This document shows, in pieces, positions 1 to 11,715 of a DNA stretch of 64,000 bases. The DNA comes from Erpobdella octoculata. Lineage: Eukaryota; Annelida; Clitellata; Hirudinida; Erpobdellidae. Both the position numbers and the translations under genes were made by a program. Location: the NCBI GenBank assembly GCA_963978895.1, contig OZ022243.1, positions 4,313,455 through 4,377,454 of the forward strand, written 5' to 3'. Below the pieces are notes generated by a model. The model saw only the letters and a list, made by a program, of their open reading frames with translations. It made no database searches and was not told where the DNA came from. Position 1 is the stretch's first letter. Every line of letters begins with the position of its first letter.

Positions 1-48
1 CCACGGGGAGCCCACCACCATCAGCACCATCAGCATCATCAGCAGTAA
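1..48 (+). CDS. possible C-terminal end of an upstream gene (partial)
   Basis: Frame 1 is open from the first base and ends at TAA (46-48), giving a His/Gln-rich tail (PRGAHHHQHHQHHQQ). Such tails occur at the ends of some transcription factors. An AATAAA lies at 311-316, a reasonable distance for a poly(A) signal. Only 15 codons are visible and the composition is low-complexity, so this may be a chance reading of a CAC/CAG-rich repeat. Confidence 0.22.
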   Translation, partial: PRGAHHHQHHQHHQQ

Positions 49-460
49 TTCCCCCCCCCCCGCTTGTCCCCATCTCTACGCTTCAATTGGGTAAATGATT
101 AAAATTAATTAAATAGCCACTTTCTCACAATGCACGCCTTTTCAAATTATATTAATTTTAATTATTCTCTTGTCTTCTTCTTTGGAGTCTCTAATGTGAA
201 GTTTCGCTTCTTTAAAAGAAAAAAAAAGATTGTTTTATAATTGCATCGTGCAGTTGATTAATTGAGACAATTTTCTACTGAAAGATTCGTGGGAATGAAA
301 GAAATTTGAAAATAAATTGGAAGAACAATACGTCCTCGTTCAGTTCAGTTCAGTTCAGTTTTTCTTAATCTCTCGTAATTACTTTACCTTGTACGACGTT
401 TTCGAACCGCATAAAAAGAAGAAAGAAAGAAAATACGTTCATCTTTGTAGGTGTTTTACA
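49..460. other. non-coding, possible 3' UTR of the gene at 1-48
   Basis: AT-rich sequence with no supportable reading frame. It contains a short C homopolymer (51-61) and one AATAAA at 311-316. If the partial frame at 1-48 is real, this is its 3' untranslated region. Confidence 0.3.
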
Positions 461-489
461 AACTTTTATTTAGGTTACAATCTCTGTTT

Positions 490-522
<33 letters not shown>

Positions 523-729
523 GCTTTCTCTGTACGCAAATCTTGCAAGTAAAATTTAACCAGCTTTTTGACTAGCTAGGAAACTGAAACTTTCAGCATA
601 GCTTTATATTGGATGACAATACATTATTCAATTTAAAAACTTTTTTTGAATACCTTTCATATTTCTAAATCGAGTGTATTTGAAATAAAAGTTTGTGTTG
701 AAAAACTCGTTTTTTCCTTTACTTGTTTT
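461..729 (+). repeat. dispersed repeat, copy 1 of 2
   Basis: This stretch matches 44015-44252 closely and in the same orientation: shared blocks include TGGCTTTCTCTGTACGCAAA, the AACCAGCTTTTTGACTAGC block and the downstream CTAAATCGAGTGTATTTGAA. Copy 1 carries an expanded (GT)n at about 488-521 where copy 2 has only a few units. The 'gagctag/aaact' theme also recurs, degraded, near 11895-12110. It looks like an interspersed element of unknown class. Confidence 0.75.
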
Positions 730-897
730 CATTACTGGCGCTGTCTGGAATTGTTGAATTAACAAGACTGTTCTGCTGTATAAGTTATTCCTGCTTGATT
801 CTGAGTGCTTACTGTAAAATGCTCTTATTATGTCTCTGTAATCCGATTGTGTATACTGGTTATTATTTAGTTCTATGAATGACTCCACAGTTTGGAT

Positions 898-1116
898 CAG
901 AGATGAACATGGGTCCATTTGTGGAGACCCAACCAACCACTCACTCAACCCAACCCGACTCTCTTGAAAAATTAAATTTTCCAACCCAACCCACAGTTGA
1001 AACGTTATTTTTAGAATATTTTTTTTAAAATTTTATTTTATCCCCCATCCCACGTATGATTCCAAAATTTGGACCCAGCCCGACCCACGGGTCAACCCAC
1101 CCCACGTCCAGCTCTG
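898..1116. mobile_element. non-autonomous hAT-like MITE (family 1)
   Basis: The 219-bp element is bounded by imperfect terminal inverted repeats starting CAGAGATGAACATGGG and, on the other strand, CAGAGCTGGACGTGGG. It is flanked by a perfect 8-bp duplication GTTTGGAT (890-897 and 1117-1124). The CAGxG start and 8-bp target duplication are hAT hallmarks. The interior is rich in CCCAACCC-type motifs and has no transposase. A relative in inverted orientation lies at 9755-9985. Confidence 0.8.
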
Positions 1117-1124
1117 GTTTGGAT

Positions 1125-2200
1125 GTGAAACATGTGCTGTTGATTGCCCCGTGGCATTTACACAATTCAACACTGAAGATGTATTTTAAGTTACTTTATG
1201 GTTTTACCATATGAATGAGTACTTTAAAATACCATTCAAAGTTTGATTGTTGGTTGGTTGCCAGTCCTAATTTCATTAAAAATATAACTTACTGTAAATT
1301 TCTCTACAGCTCAGTAATTCAAATATAAAATGTAAATTATTTTACTCATCTACGATATGTTGTACAGTAAACTACTCCACTATCCCAATGTCCACTCTAC
1401 ATTCTTCTACAGCCTGAATCTTTAAATTTGTCTACATAAAGCACGAACACAATGGGAACTTTTTTTCTACATTATCGCCATGTAAAGCACTCAGCAATCC
1501 GAACTGATCCTCCTATGCGGAGTGTGTTTTCCCCCTTCAGCTTAGTCGTCCATCTTCCATCTATAAGCTGCTTCTTCTTCGGCGCCAGAAAGCACTCAAT
1601 ATCGGCCAATTACCAGACTCAGCTCTGATCGTGTTACCTTTGATCTTTGTTAGCCTAGCTAGCCCATGATGTTACATGGAAATGATCAGTACGTTATGGA
1701 CGTCTGATGTAATAATAATATCACCTCCATTCCATCTCCACTCCATCTGCGGTCGACGTTGTGCTTGGAAAACGCAGACATGTTGTTTTATGATTATATT
1801 TTCCGAGTGAATAAATAATTTTTATTTAATTATTCTGTTTGATATAAAAGAAAACCTCGGTGGAGTGTGTGTGTGTGGTTTAATTAACGTCTGTATCTGT
1901 CAATTAGACAATTTAGACGGTATGTATGTTTGAGTGTTTGGTGACGTGTTTATGTTGGCTTTGAGGAAGGGAGGCCACCGAAAGCACAAGGCTTTCGTGG
2001 GCACATGGCTCGACTCACTCCAGCCCGCCAACTAATAAGTGCAATAAGTTGGATAAGGACCGGCAAATCGACCTCCTCAGCCTCGAACCTCGGTGGAACA
2101 TCACTGTTCTTTTTTAAGTGGAAACAGCGTCGTTGCAAGCCACGAGAATATTAAATTTGCTGTTTTTTTCGCACATACATACAAACACCCACCCACCCAT

Positions 2201-2270
<70 letters not shown>

Positions 2271-2979
2271 ATCCGCACACACACACTCTTTCTCTATCAG
2301 GTTCGGTGCTGTTATGTGTTCCGTTTTATTCTAAGAAACTGCTGTCTCAAAATATGTCTAGCGGAATAAAAATAAACACTGAAAACGATTCTTTTTTTTT
2401 GTTACTTTTCTTTTTTCTTGAACGCAAGCTTAAGACTTTTGTATGGAATGGAGTGGAGTGGATGTCTGAATGAGTGAGTGATTAGATCGAGGAAAAAATT
2501 TGGAATGGAAAAAAAGAGAAGAGAGAGAGAATGTGGTGACTAGTGGTGAGTCGTTGAGTGATTGAATGAAAAAAAAACTAACAGGAAGATGAAGATACTG
2601 TTATGGAGACAGAGAGACAGAGAGAAAGACATGAAAGAGGTTATTGACCGGCAGTGATAAAATAAATACATAAAAAATCATGACAGTATGCAACCAGACC
2701 ACACACAGTGTTGTTGATTCATCGCTCCAGCACTTCCCGGTTTGGTTATATTTGCCAACTTGCAAGCCAAAAAAACTTTCTTTCTATCTTTTTCTTCCAT
2801 TTTTTTTCTTTTCCAATGCATTTTATAAAGAAAAAAATATAATCATCGTCATCTGTATTGTTATTTCTCTTCTTCTTCTTTTTATTGTTATTATTGTTAT
2901 TGTTATTAAAAGTTACCTACCAACATGTGTGCTGTACTTACTGTACAATGTGTACATGTACAAATGTCAAATGTACATG
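1125..2979. other. non-coding, with (CA)n array
   Basis: No gene is supported. The stretch holds a long CA dinucleotide array at about 2201-2270 and a TG run near 1866-1877. The segment 1960-2100 resembles, on the minus strand, the GC-richer body of the SINE-like unit at 26915-27195, but too weakly to annotate. Confidence 0.5.
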
Positions 2980-2987
2980 GATGGAAT

Positions 2988-3233
2988 CAGGGCCACCGAG
3001 AGAATACTTGGCCCCCCGGAAAATAATTAACCCCCGAGGCCCCATTTAAAAACTTCTAAAAAAAATTTCTTTCGTTTTCCCCTCTAAAATAACCGATGAC
3101 CGGGGGTAGGGGGGGGGTAGTCAGTACTTTTACAATAATTTGAAACGACTTCTTAAATTTTTAAAGTTTCTTCACCACCGGACCTTTCAGGGCCCCGGGG
3201 ATTATCCCCATCTCCCCCGACACGGTGTCCCTC
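2988..3233. mobile_element. non-autonomous hAT-like MITE (family 2)
   Basis: Ends are CAGGGCCACCGAG on the left and, on the opposite strand at the right, GAGGGACACCGTG. Perfect 8-bp flanking repeats GATGGAAT lie at 980-987 of the third kilobase (2980-2987) and at 3234-3241. The 246-bp interior is G- and C-tract rich and non-coding. Target length and termini point to hAT mobilisation. Confidence 0.75.
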
Positions 3234-3837
3234 GATGGAATGTAAGTGAATGGGCATCCAGCAGTACTTGGGGAATCTCAGAAAAAGGATGGAGATGGAA
3301 GGTATTTAAGTATTGAAGCAGAATAAAAGCAGGAAAGTTATGGTTTTCTCTGAAATGGAACTGTCGGTAGGAGGCTGTAAAAATACCTAATAATAATTGC
3401 TTCATGTACTTTTTTTTAACTGTGTACAATTATGATCTCTCTTTCTAGTTATCTCTCTCTCTCCCTCTTTCTTTCCCTCTCTCGTCGGTCCTTGTATTCG
3501 TGTATGCGTGTGTGGCACACGTACTTACAGTGGCCCGCACGCACCGATGCATGAGGGAACACTTTAATTTCAATACATCCATCATGCGATGAAATTCAAT
3601 GCGATGTGCATCTCAGCGCACGGATCCGTGTAATGGATTCGCCCGCGTGTGGACCATCTCCCCTTCCCGCTTATCTGCAAAAAAAAAAATAGGATGCCGA
3701 CATCCCTTCCATGCACAGTGGACGACACCGCTCATCCACACAACACTGATCGATCGCTTTAATGATCGGTCTGTCAATTTCTGATTCATTTTTACTTTCA
3801 GTTGAAAGTTCCATTACTGAGTAGATGATATATAAAT

Positions 3838-5462
3838 ATACTAGCAGTGCCCGTAGCGGCTTCGCTCGCATGAAATTAGAGAGTTTGAACCGTGCATCCA
3901 TAGTAGAGATCAATTTTTTAGGCCTCGGCTCGGCCCGTCGACAACTTAGCCCAGCCCGTTTTAAAAACCTAAACTCCTGGCCCGGAACAGCCCGTTTGAA
4001 TTAGGCCCGGCCCATTCTTACAGGCCTAGAAGTTCTATATACTTGATGAAAAACTTCGGCCCGTCCCACCTTGACTTCAGGTTTGGCCCGGCCCAACTGA
4101 AGACCCTAAAATCACTAAAATATCTATATACTTGGTGAAAAACCTCGGCCCGTCCCACTTTGATTTAAAATTTGGCCTGGCCCGTGTGAAGACTCTAAAA
4201 CAACGGCTTGGCCCAACCGGTGATAAACTGGACTTAGCTACTTTTAACCGGCACAAAACTTCAAAATACTAATTTTTACATTTGTAGCACTTACAGTTTT
4301 TGAGTAGCAGTTATTTTGAAATCAAATAACCCCTATTTCCACCCCACATTTGAGGTCCTGGAAACCAAATTTTTAAAAAATGTTGAAACACTTATATCAT
4401 TATTTTTTCAGTAAATACTAAATACTAATTTTGACATCTGTAGCATTCACAGTTTTTGAGTAACAGTTACTTTAAAAACCAAAGAAACCTTTTTCCACCC
4501 CACATTTGAGATCATGAAAACCAAAATTTCATATATCCTTATTTTTAGAGTAGAAACTAAATACTAATTTTTACTTTTGTAGCATTTACAGTTGTTTGAG
4601 TAGCAGTTACTTTAAACACCAAGTAACCCAATTTTCCACCCCACATTTGAGGTCCTGAAAACCAAATTTTCAAAAAATAGTGAAACACGTATATCATTAT
4701 TTTTAGAGTAGAAACTAAATACTAATTTTTACTTTTGTAGCATTTACAGTTTTTGAGTATCAGTTACTTTAAAAACCAAGTAATCCTATTATCCAGCCCA
4801 AATTTAAGGTCCTGGAAACCAAATTTATAAAAAAATGGTGAAACACGTATATCTTTATTTTTAGAATAGAAACTAAATACTAATTTTTAAATCTGTGGTA
4901 TTTACAGTTTTTGAGTAGCAGTTACTTTAAAAAACAAATAACCCTATTTTCCACCCCACATTTGAAGTCCTGGAAATCAAATTTTCAAAAAATGCTAAAA
5001 CACGTATTTCATTATTTTTGGAGTAGAAACTAAATACTAATTTTTATTCCTGTAGCATTAACAGTTTTTGAGTAGAAGCTACTTTAAAATCCAAATAACC
5101 CAATTTTCCAACCCACATTTGAGGTCCGGGAAACCGAATTTTCAAAATATGGTGAAACACGTATCTTTTTATTTTTCAAAAAAAATCTATATACCAAATT
5201 TCAAAATCTCCTCATTTTTGGTTTTCGAGATATACATTGTTTTAGAAAAAAGTTTGTTTTCCAGTTTTTTCCCCTCAGGAGCAAAATTTTCAAAAATCCT
5301 TTCTTAGCAGATGTTTACGCTATAAAAGTAATATAAGTTCCAAATTTCACGTTCCTAGGATGAGGCGTTTGAGCTCGGCGTTGATTATCAGTCAGTCATC
5401 TGTCAGTCAGTCAGTCAGTCAGTCAGTCAGTCAGTCAGGACATGTTCTTTTATATATATAGA
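3838..5462. repeat. composite dispersed repeat with ~155-bp internal tandem units
   Basis: The block opens with an ACTAGCAGTGCCCG / GGCTTCGCTCGC motif and closes with (TCAG)n followed by GACATGTTC and a TATATATAGA tail. Between them lie about 300 bp with two copies of a GGCCCG-rich unit (3917-4210), then about six degenerate copies of a ~155-bp unit (4260-5200). Each unit carries a TACTAATTTTTAC...TGTAGCATTTACAG motif. No coding potential remains. The class is uncertain; a short related CGGCGAAGCTCCGCTC motif is at about 40715. Confidence 0.65.
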
Positions 5463-5564
5463 TATATATATATTCAGTTTTCATTGAATGTCTTGTCTTG
5501 TTTTGCCAATATTAATTGTTGTAATGTAATAAATTGGTTTCTTTAATAATTATGCATATGTGTG

Positions 5565-5690
5565 TTTTAGGGATGCGCGGGTAAGACCAAATCCGTACCC
5601 GATCCGACCCGTCAATTTTTTCCTACCCGTACCCGAGCCACGTTTAAAATGGGTCGGGTACGGGTAAACCCGCTCAACCCTGGTATTTAT
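5565..5690. mobile_element. possible small hAT-like element
   Basis: A ~125-bp segment starts TAGGGATGCGCGGGTA, and on the other strand its right end reads CAGGGTTGAGCGGGTT, so it has imperfect terminal inverted repeats. Its GGGTCGGGTACGGGT interior resembles the family at 898 and 9755. I found no convincing target duplication. Confidence 0.4.
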
Positions 5691-6484
5691 ATGTTTGTTT
5701 GTCCTAACTATGTATAAAGTAAGAGATTCTCAAGCAGTAGAAACTGTCCGACAGTGATGTTTAGTGTAACGAAAGAAGACTTTTATGCATAAATTGTTCA
5801 GTTAAACGCATCTATTATTATTCTTATCGGCTTCAGGCGTCGTTTCCATCATCGTTAGCTATGGATCTGTTCTATATTCATCATTGAACCTTCCAAAATG
5901 GTCGCTAAGTGACAATTGGAGACTGGAGAGATGTGCGGCAGATATCTTTAAAACATCGATACCGGTGCAAGAATCGAAATGTCGGATTGACACCGGGTAA
6001 TTACTTTGAGACAAATTACTGAAATTACGTCGAGACAGTCGAGAGCGGTCTCTGTAACTTCGCAGTTGTCTACAGCAGTGATGAAATCGAAATCTTCCCG
6101 ATGTTGCATGCATTACATACAGTTCAATGATCTCTTATTCTTCTCCTTGGTTCTGAAGTGGAGTTAGATGGAGCATGTTAGTTATTTCACAGATGCGATG
6201 ATGAAGACATGTTTGCATAAAACTTGTCAAACATTGTTGTTGTATCGTGTCTTTAAGAAGATGCAGGCTGGTTGTCTGTCATCTATTTGTATGTGTATTA
6301 TTGTGTTCATGTATTCATTCAATTTCATTCCTCCTTGCCTTCATTATCAACGCGGCTTTGAGCTTGTCGGAAATTTTAATTCGTTAAAAATCGTGTTTAT
6401 TCGTTGTCTGCTGGAGATTTTCTGGAGTTTTTATGACTTTACAATTACGTGTCTGGATCGTCGTTCATTCTGTTTTATGAGCTC

Positions 6485-6489
<5 letters not shown>

Positions 6490-6561
<72 letters not shown>

Positions 6562-7520
6562 CCACTCCTCTTACTTTAATAACACCTACACTTTTTTTCA
6601 ACCTGATTGGACGTTGGAGCCATCCGTCCATCCATTCATCCATCCATCCATCCATCCATCCATCCATCCATCCTTATACCATCCATCCTACATATCCTGA
6701 AATGCGAACATTATACGAAAAATAATAACGTCCCATCCTGCTATGATATTTTTTATGGCCTGCATCTGGACGAGCTTCATGGCCGCCGAGCAATTCAGCG
6801 CTTGCTTGCTTGTGGTCACGTATTGGATGACTACCGGATCCGGTTACGCCGACAGCATGTAGTAATACAGTAATGCTTGTCTGTTGTCGTTAACCATGGG
6901 GTAGCATGTGTCCTTGACCGGGGAGAGGGGAGGGGGCGAACTTGTCGTATGTAAGGCTAGGCTTACTCGAGTTTACGACCAGGTGTAGCCCGGAAAAGAA
7001 AGCCCAGTTTATATTTGTAAATGTATGTAAAACTGTAAGTGTGGAATGGATAATTGTAACTAAATTGTAGGAAGTCAGTCTGCGGTTGTTCTGTTGGTGA
7101 GATGTTTTTAGTTGGAGAGAAGAAAAAAGTTGTTGAGAAAAACTCGGTAAGGAAAAGCTGGAGATCGAGAAGACTCGAGTTTCCATTTAGATTTAATTCC
7201 ATGTCTTTGGCACTTACGTTGCAATATGTTTTGTTCCTTCTGTTTCTCTCTTTATCTTCTCCGTTCGTTCATCCACCTATCCATCCATCCACCCACCCAT
7301 CCATCCATCCATCCATCTATTCATCCATCCATCCATCCATCCATCCACCCATCCATCCATCCATCCATCCATCCATCCATCCATCCATCCATCCATCCAT
7401 CCATCCATCCATCCATCCATCTATCCATCTATCCATCCATCCATTCATCCATTCATCCTTCCATCCATACATCCATTCATCCATCTATCCATCCGTCCAT
7501 TCATCCTTCCATCTATCCTC
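6490..7520. repeat. (TC)n and (CATC)n microsatellite cluster
   Basis: Contains (TC)n at 6490-6557, (CATC)n at about 6627-6672, and a ~250-bp interrupted (CATC)n at about 7268-7520. The Ser/Leu- and His/Pro-type frames across it are translations of the repeat. The DNA between the arrays shows no gene. Confidence 0.9.
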
Positions 7521-7911
7521 TTTATGTCTCTCAATGGACTTGGCTGAACAACAGAGCTGCTGGCGCTTAATTACGTGAAGTAATTCATTTTTTTTTAGAG
7601 ATTTCTTTCTATGCAGATCTTGCTTTTGCAATTATTCATCGGAATTGACACAACAACTCCAGGCGACATTTTCCGGCGAGCAGACTGAAAATTGGAAAGC
7701 TTTTTTTTTAGTTATACTTTTTTTAAACGGTTGTTATAATAATAATAATAATATTAATAATACTTGCTTTCTGAGTGATCCTTATTAACTACGAGGTGTG
7801 TAATTTTCGTCTCTTTATTTTGATATGTTTACAGTGATACCGGATGTAATAAAGCGTGTGTATTTCTTGTGTTTCATCATGCCTACTATTGCATGCATAC
7901 TATTGCCTGCC

Positions 7912-8040
7912 TACTCGGATAGAACCTTCTCTGTCGCTGGACCTACCACAGACTGGAAGACAATCCCAATCCCATCTTCAATTCGTGTATCTTCGGCTCT
8001 GACTGAGTTTAAATTAAAAACTAAAAAACTTACTTACTTT
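7912..8040 (+). pseudogene. LINE reverse-transcriptase C-terminal relic
   Basis: The + frame contains RTFSVAGPTTDWKTIP, then IPSSIRVSSALTEFKLK. From family knowledge, a tail of the form FSVAGPxxWNSLPxxIR...SLxxFKxxLK is typical of the C-terminus of ORF2 in several non-LTR retrotransposon clades of invertebrates. Upstream, no reverse transcriptase or endonuclease domain is readable, so this is a 5'-truncated, decayed copy. Which clade it belongs to is undetermined. Confidence 0.6.
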
Positions 8041-8835
8041 TACAATTACAAAAGTTTTATTTTCCTACGCTCACATTTAACTGTTTCTCGTTACGCCATC
8101 GCTTTTATTCAAAACTTGCCTTACTTTAAATATCGGAAATAAATAAAAAATATAAATATATAATTTTCATGTGGTGACAGCAACGTGTCGTCCGATAATT
8201 TTTTTTGCATCACGTGGTAACTGTCGCTTTCCATAGTAACACATCATGGATGGCTTGTCGAAAAGATGGAGGATTTTATGTACATTCTTTGTATAATACA
8301 AATATTTAGTTTTATTTGAAAGAAACACACACTGGGACTTTAACCAGATATTAAGTTTAGTGAGTCTACATTAAAAAGCTATGCCTTATAAGCCATAATA
8401 GAGGATTAATGAGGATTCATTAATACTTCTATTAATTTGAAACTTGTTTAAGAAATTGAACTTAGAATTTATCGTTGTTTTGGGTTTACATGAAATAAAG
8501 AAATAAATATATTACAATAGTCAACATTTCTACATAGCTATGATTCATTCATTTCTGTGTGCCAGCATGTTGTGTTTACCATTGTGAGCCTAAGAACAAA
8601 AATTAAATTGCACATTCAATTTTGTAAACAGGTATAAAATTATTATAATTACTATACACGCATCTTCTTAATGTTGACATTAATTATTCCTGAAAATGAA
8701 TTCTTGAAAATTAGTATTTATCTTTTTATAATTTGTATATGTTTTTAATTTTTATATAATAATTTTTAAAAATATAGGCCAGTTCAGTTCTTATATAGCA
8801 AGCAAACTGCTCAAACCGGAAGTCAACCTGATCTT

Positions 8836-9022
8836 GAATGTGTGTCTGTGTGTGTATGTTTGTGTGTGTATGTGTGTGTGTGTCTGTGTGTATGTATGTA
8901 TGTATGTGTGTGTATGTATGTACGTACGTACGTACGCATGTATGTATGTATGTATGTATGTATGTATGTATGTATGTATGTATGTATGTATGTATGTATG
9001 TATGTATGTATGTGTATGTGTG
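8836..9022. repeat. (GT)n/(GTAT)n microsatellite
   Basis: A TGTG-rich start passes into long uninterrupted (GTAT)n with a short GTAC patch at 8920-8936. All six frames give spurious repeats such as MYVC. Confidence 0.95.
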
Positions 9023-9754
9023 TATTCTCTCTCTTAACATCCGCTTTCTTTCAACTTCTAGTAGTAAGTTGTTTGTGGCACGAACCCAAAAACAGCTAAA
9101 GGTGTTTTTGTTTCAAAATGAAGAATCTTACATTCTTGGACTGAATTCCTGTTGGAACTGGAAACTTTTCTTTCTTCCAGGTGTTTGCATGGTCATCATT
9201 TCGCATATTATCGTGCAGCTGATGGAGATTTATTGATGCTTCCCGGATTATTCGCAGGTATATTCGCTGTCGTAGTTGCGTCTTGTGGGCCGATCAAATA
9301 AAAATCACTGTTTTACAGTCGTTATTGAGTTTTCATTGGAAACGGTCATGTCAGATAATAATTATGGTTCCGTAGTTTTATAGTTTTATGGCACATAACT
9401 CGTTATGTTCACTGAAGAAATATCATATTACTCGATATGTACGACTTTTATGCGATTTGTGTGTTAAAAATGGACAATTCACGTGTCCATTATAGGTATA
9501 TTTCTTTCATCCGAGAGTCCATGTATCTTTTGAGTTTAGAAAATTAGTCGATCCGTGTGAGACGCGAGAGCTTCTCGAAAAGTGGAAGAGTGTTCTCTTA
9601 CATTGGTCAAAGTCAATTTCAATGTTTCTATTACTTTCTATAAACAATAACGTATAATTCGTCGAGGCTTGTCGCTTGTGGCAGGGTGGTCGATTCGTAG
9701 TTCAGATTCCACCAGTAGAACTCACGAATGTCACCCTGGCCATCTCAGCCTGTT

Positions 9755-9985
9755 TAGAGGTGGACATGGGTTGGGTTGACCCGTGGGTTAGATTGGGTTT
9801 GGTTGGGTCAAATTGTTTGTTGGACTGGAGTGGGTTGGATTGGGTCAAATTGTTATGACACGTGCGTGGGCTGGGTTGGAAAAAAACATTTTATAGTTAT
9901 AAAAAAACTTAATAAGTGGGTTGGGTTAGAAAATTTAACTTTTCAGGTGGGTTGGGTCGCCAAACATGGACCCATGTCTACCCTG
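9755..9985. mobile_element. non-autonomous hAT-like MITE (family 1, inverted copy)
   Basis: The 231-bp element starts TAGAGGTGGACATGGG and, on the other strand at its right end, CAGGGTAGACATGGGTCC. It is flanked by an 8-bp duplication with one mismatch (AGCCTGTT at 9747-9754, AGCCTGCT at 9986-9993). The interior has repeated GGGTTGGGT motifs. It is the same family as 898-1116 on the opposite strand. Confidence 0.75.
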
Positions 9986-10471
9986 AGCCTGCTGACATAT
10001 GAAGGCACCACCTTGAAGCTTGTCAGCCGTCTTTAGAAGAAATGTGCCGAAAAGCACATTCTGTCTTTAATGTCTTTCTAAAAGAATTCCAAGTTTCTAA
10101 GAATTATTGAGGAGCCAGGTTAATATTACATTGGCGACTGACTTGTTCATTTATGAGTTTATATGATTGAATCATCTCTATTGATGCACAAAGGAATTTA
10201 TTGCCACTCAAGATGGTGTCAGACAGATTTCTGTTTGTACGAAAGTCATTTCACTCCGTATATGGTAAGTAGTGACCTAATGACCTTTCAAGTGCGGCTG
10301 ATCTTAAGAAAGTTCATGCCTATGACTATGAGACTAGATGTGCTTACGAACATATTGAGATTATTTAGGTTTAAGATCCCGATCTGTCAGCAGTTTCAGT
10401 TTCTCAATGGCCTACTCAATCAGGTGCCTCGAGAAATAAGGTCATTAACATTGCAAGCCTATGCCATTAAT

Positions 10472-10476
<5 letters not shown>

Positions 10477-10557
<81 letters not shown>

Positions 10558-10670
10558 GCAGCTAATTAGAAAGCTCTTCGCTTGCTTGTGATGAAAGGGG
10601 ACCGTGTATATTTCTTCTTCTTCATCATCATCATTATTATTGTTAATGTTATTATTATTATTATTATTAT

Positions 10671-10705
<35 letters not shown>
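10477..10705. repeat. (AT)n plus ATT/GTA trinucleotide arrays
   Basis: (TA)n runs at about 10477-10554. CTT/CAT/ATT and GTA trinucleotide repeats follow at about 10613-10705. Confidence 0.95.
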
Positions 10706-11635
10706 CTGTTACTTATTATTGTTCGCATTATATTATCACTCGTCTTTTCTATTTATGAATGAACGGCAGAACTGAGTGAGAACACTGAGAACAGAGAGAG
10801 AAAGAACGAGCATTTACTTACGAGTTTATGAGTTACTGCGAGTTTCTGTTGGTTTACAATTCTGCTGTTGTTGAATTATTATTTATTGACTTTGACTTTC
10901 TCCATTTCGTCGTCTCTCGGTGTCTTTCCGTTTTACTGTGGGAAATAATCGACTGTTGAGTTTCTGATCTACGAAGGGCTCTCTCAGATCAGATTGCGGT
11001 CGAACCAGGTTTGCTATTTGAGACATAAAAACTAAAAACATTATTGTGGACAGGAAGTTTTTTTCAAAGGTGAGATTTTAAATTATGCAGTTGTGATTAA
11101 ATTATGATCGTGTGTCATCAAGTAGTTGCAATGGTCGCTATGGCGTTTTTTTTAGTAGGCGCTCTTTGTATGTGTTTTTGTATGTGTTTTTGTGTGTGTT
11201 TTTGTATGTGTTTGTATGTTTGTGTGTTTGTGTGTGTTTCGTGAAAGAGTCTCAAAACGGCGCAGAAGTTGTTTCTGTAAATTATTGAATTTAACATAAT
11301 ACATTTAAATACATTATTTCCGTCTCTTTCGATCTACTGATGGATGATACAGCATCGCTATTTATAATCTCTTGAGAATTTCTGTGTTTTTACTTTTTTA
11401 CATGCGGTTTTGTATGCGTTTTTATGTGAATTTCATAAATAAAATTAAATTAAAAGAAATATTTTAAAAAAAAATTTACAGTATGAATGTATGAATCTCC
11501 TTTCAAACGATTCACATTGTCGTTAATTATTGTCACACATGGGATAGCTCGTCAAAATAGACGGATTTAAAATTTTTTTTTATATCATTTTGCGATTGAT
11601 TGCAGAGCCACTTAAGAGCGTTACGCGAAGTTATA

Positions 11636-11715
11636 AAATACATACATACATACATACATACATACATACATACCTACATACATACATACATACATACATA
11701 CATACGTACGTACAG
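11636..11715. repeat. (CATA)n microsatellite
   Basis: Uninterrupted CATA repeats with one CCTA and a terminal CGTA patch. No gene is visible between 9986 and 12700. Confidence 0.95.

Noticed and set aside
5859..6113. 84-residue minus-strand frame starting MHATSGRFRF
   Set aside because: No domain, no splice context and no poly(A) signal; likely chance.
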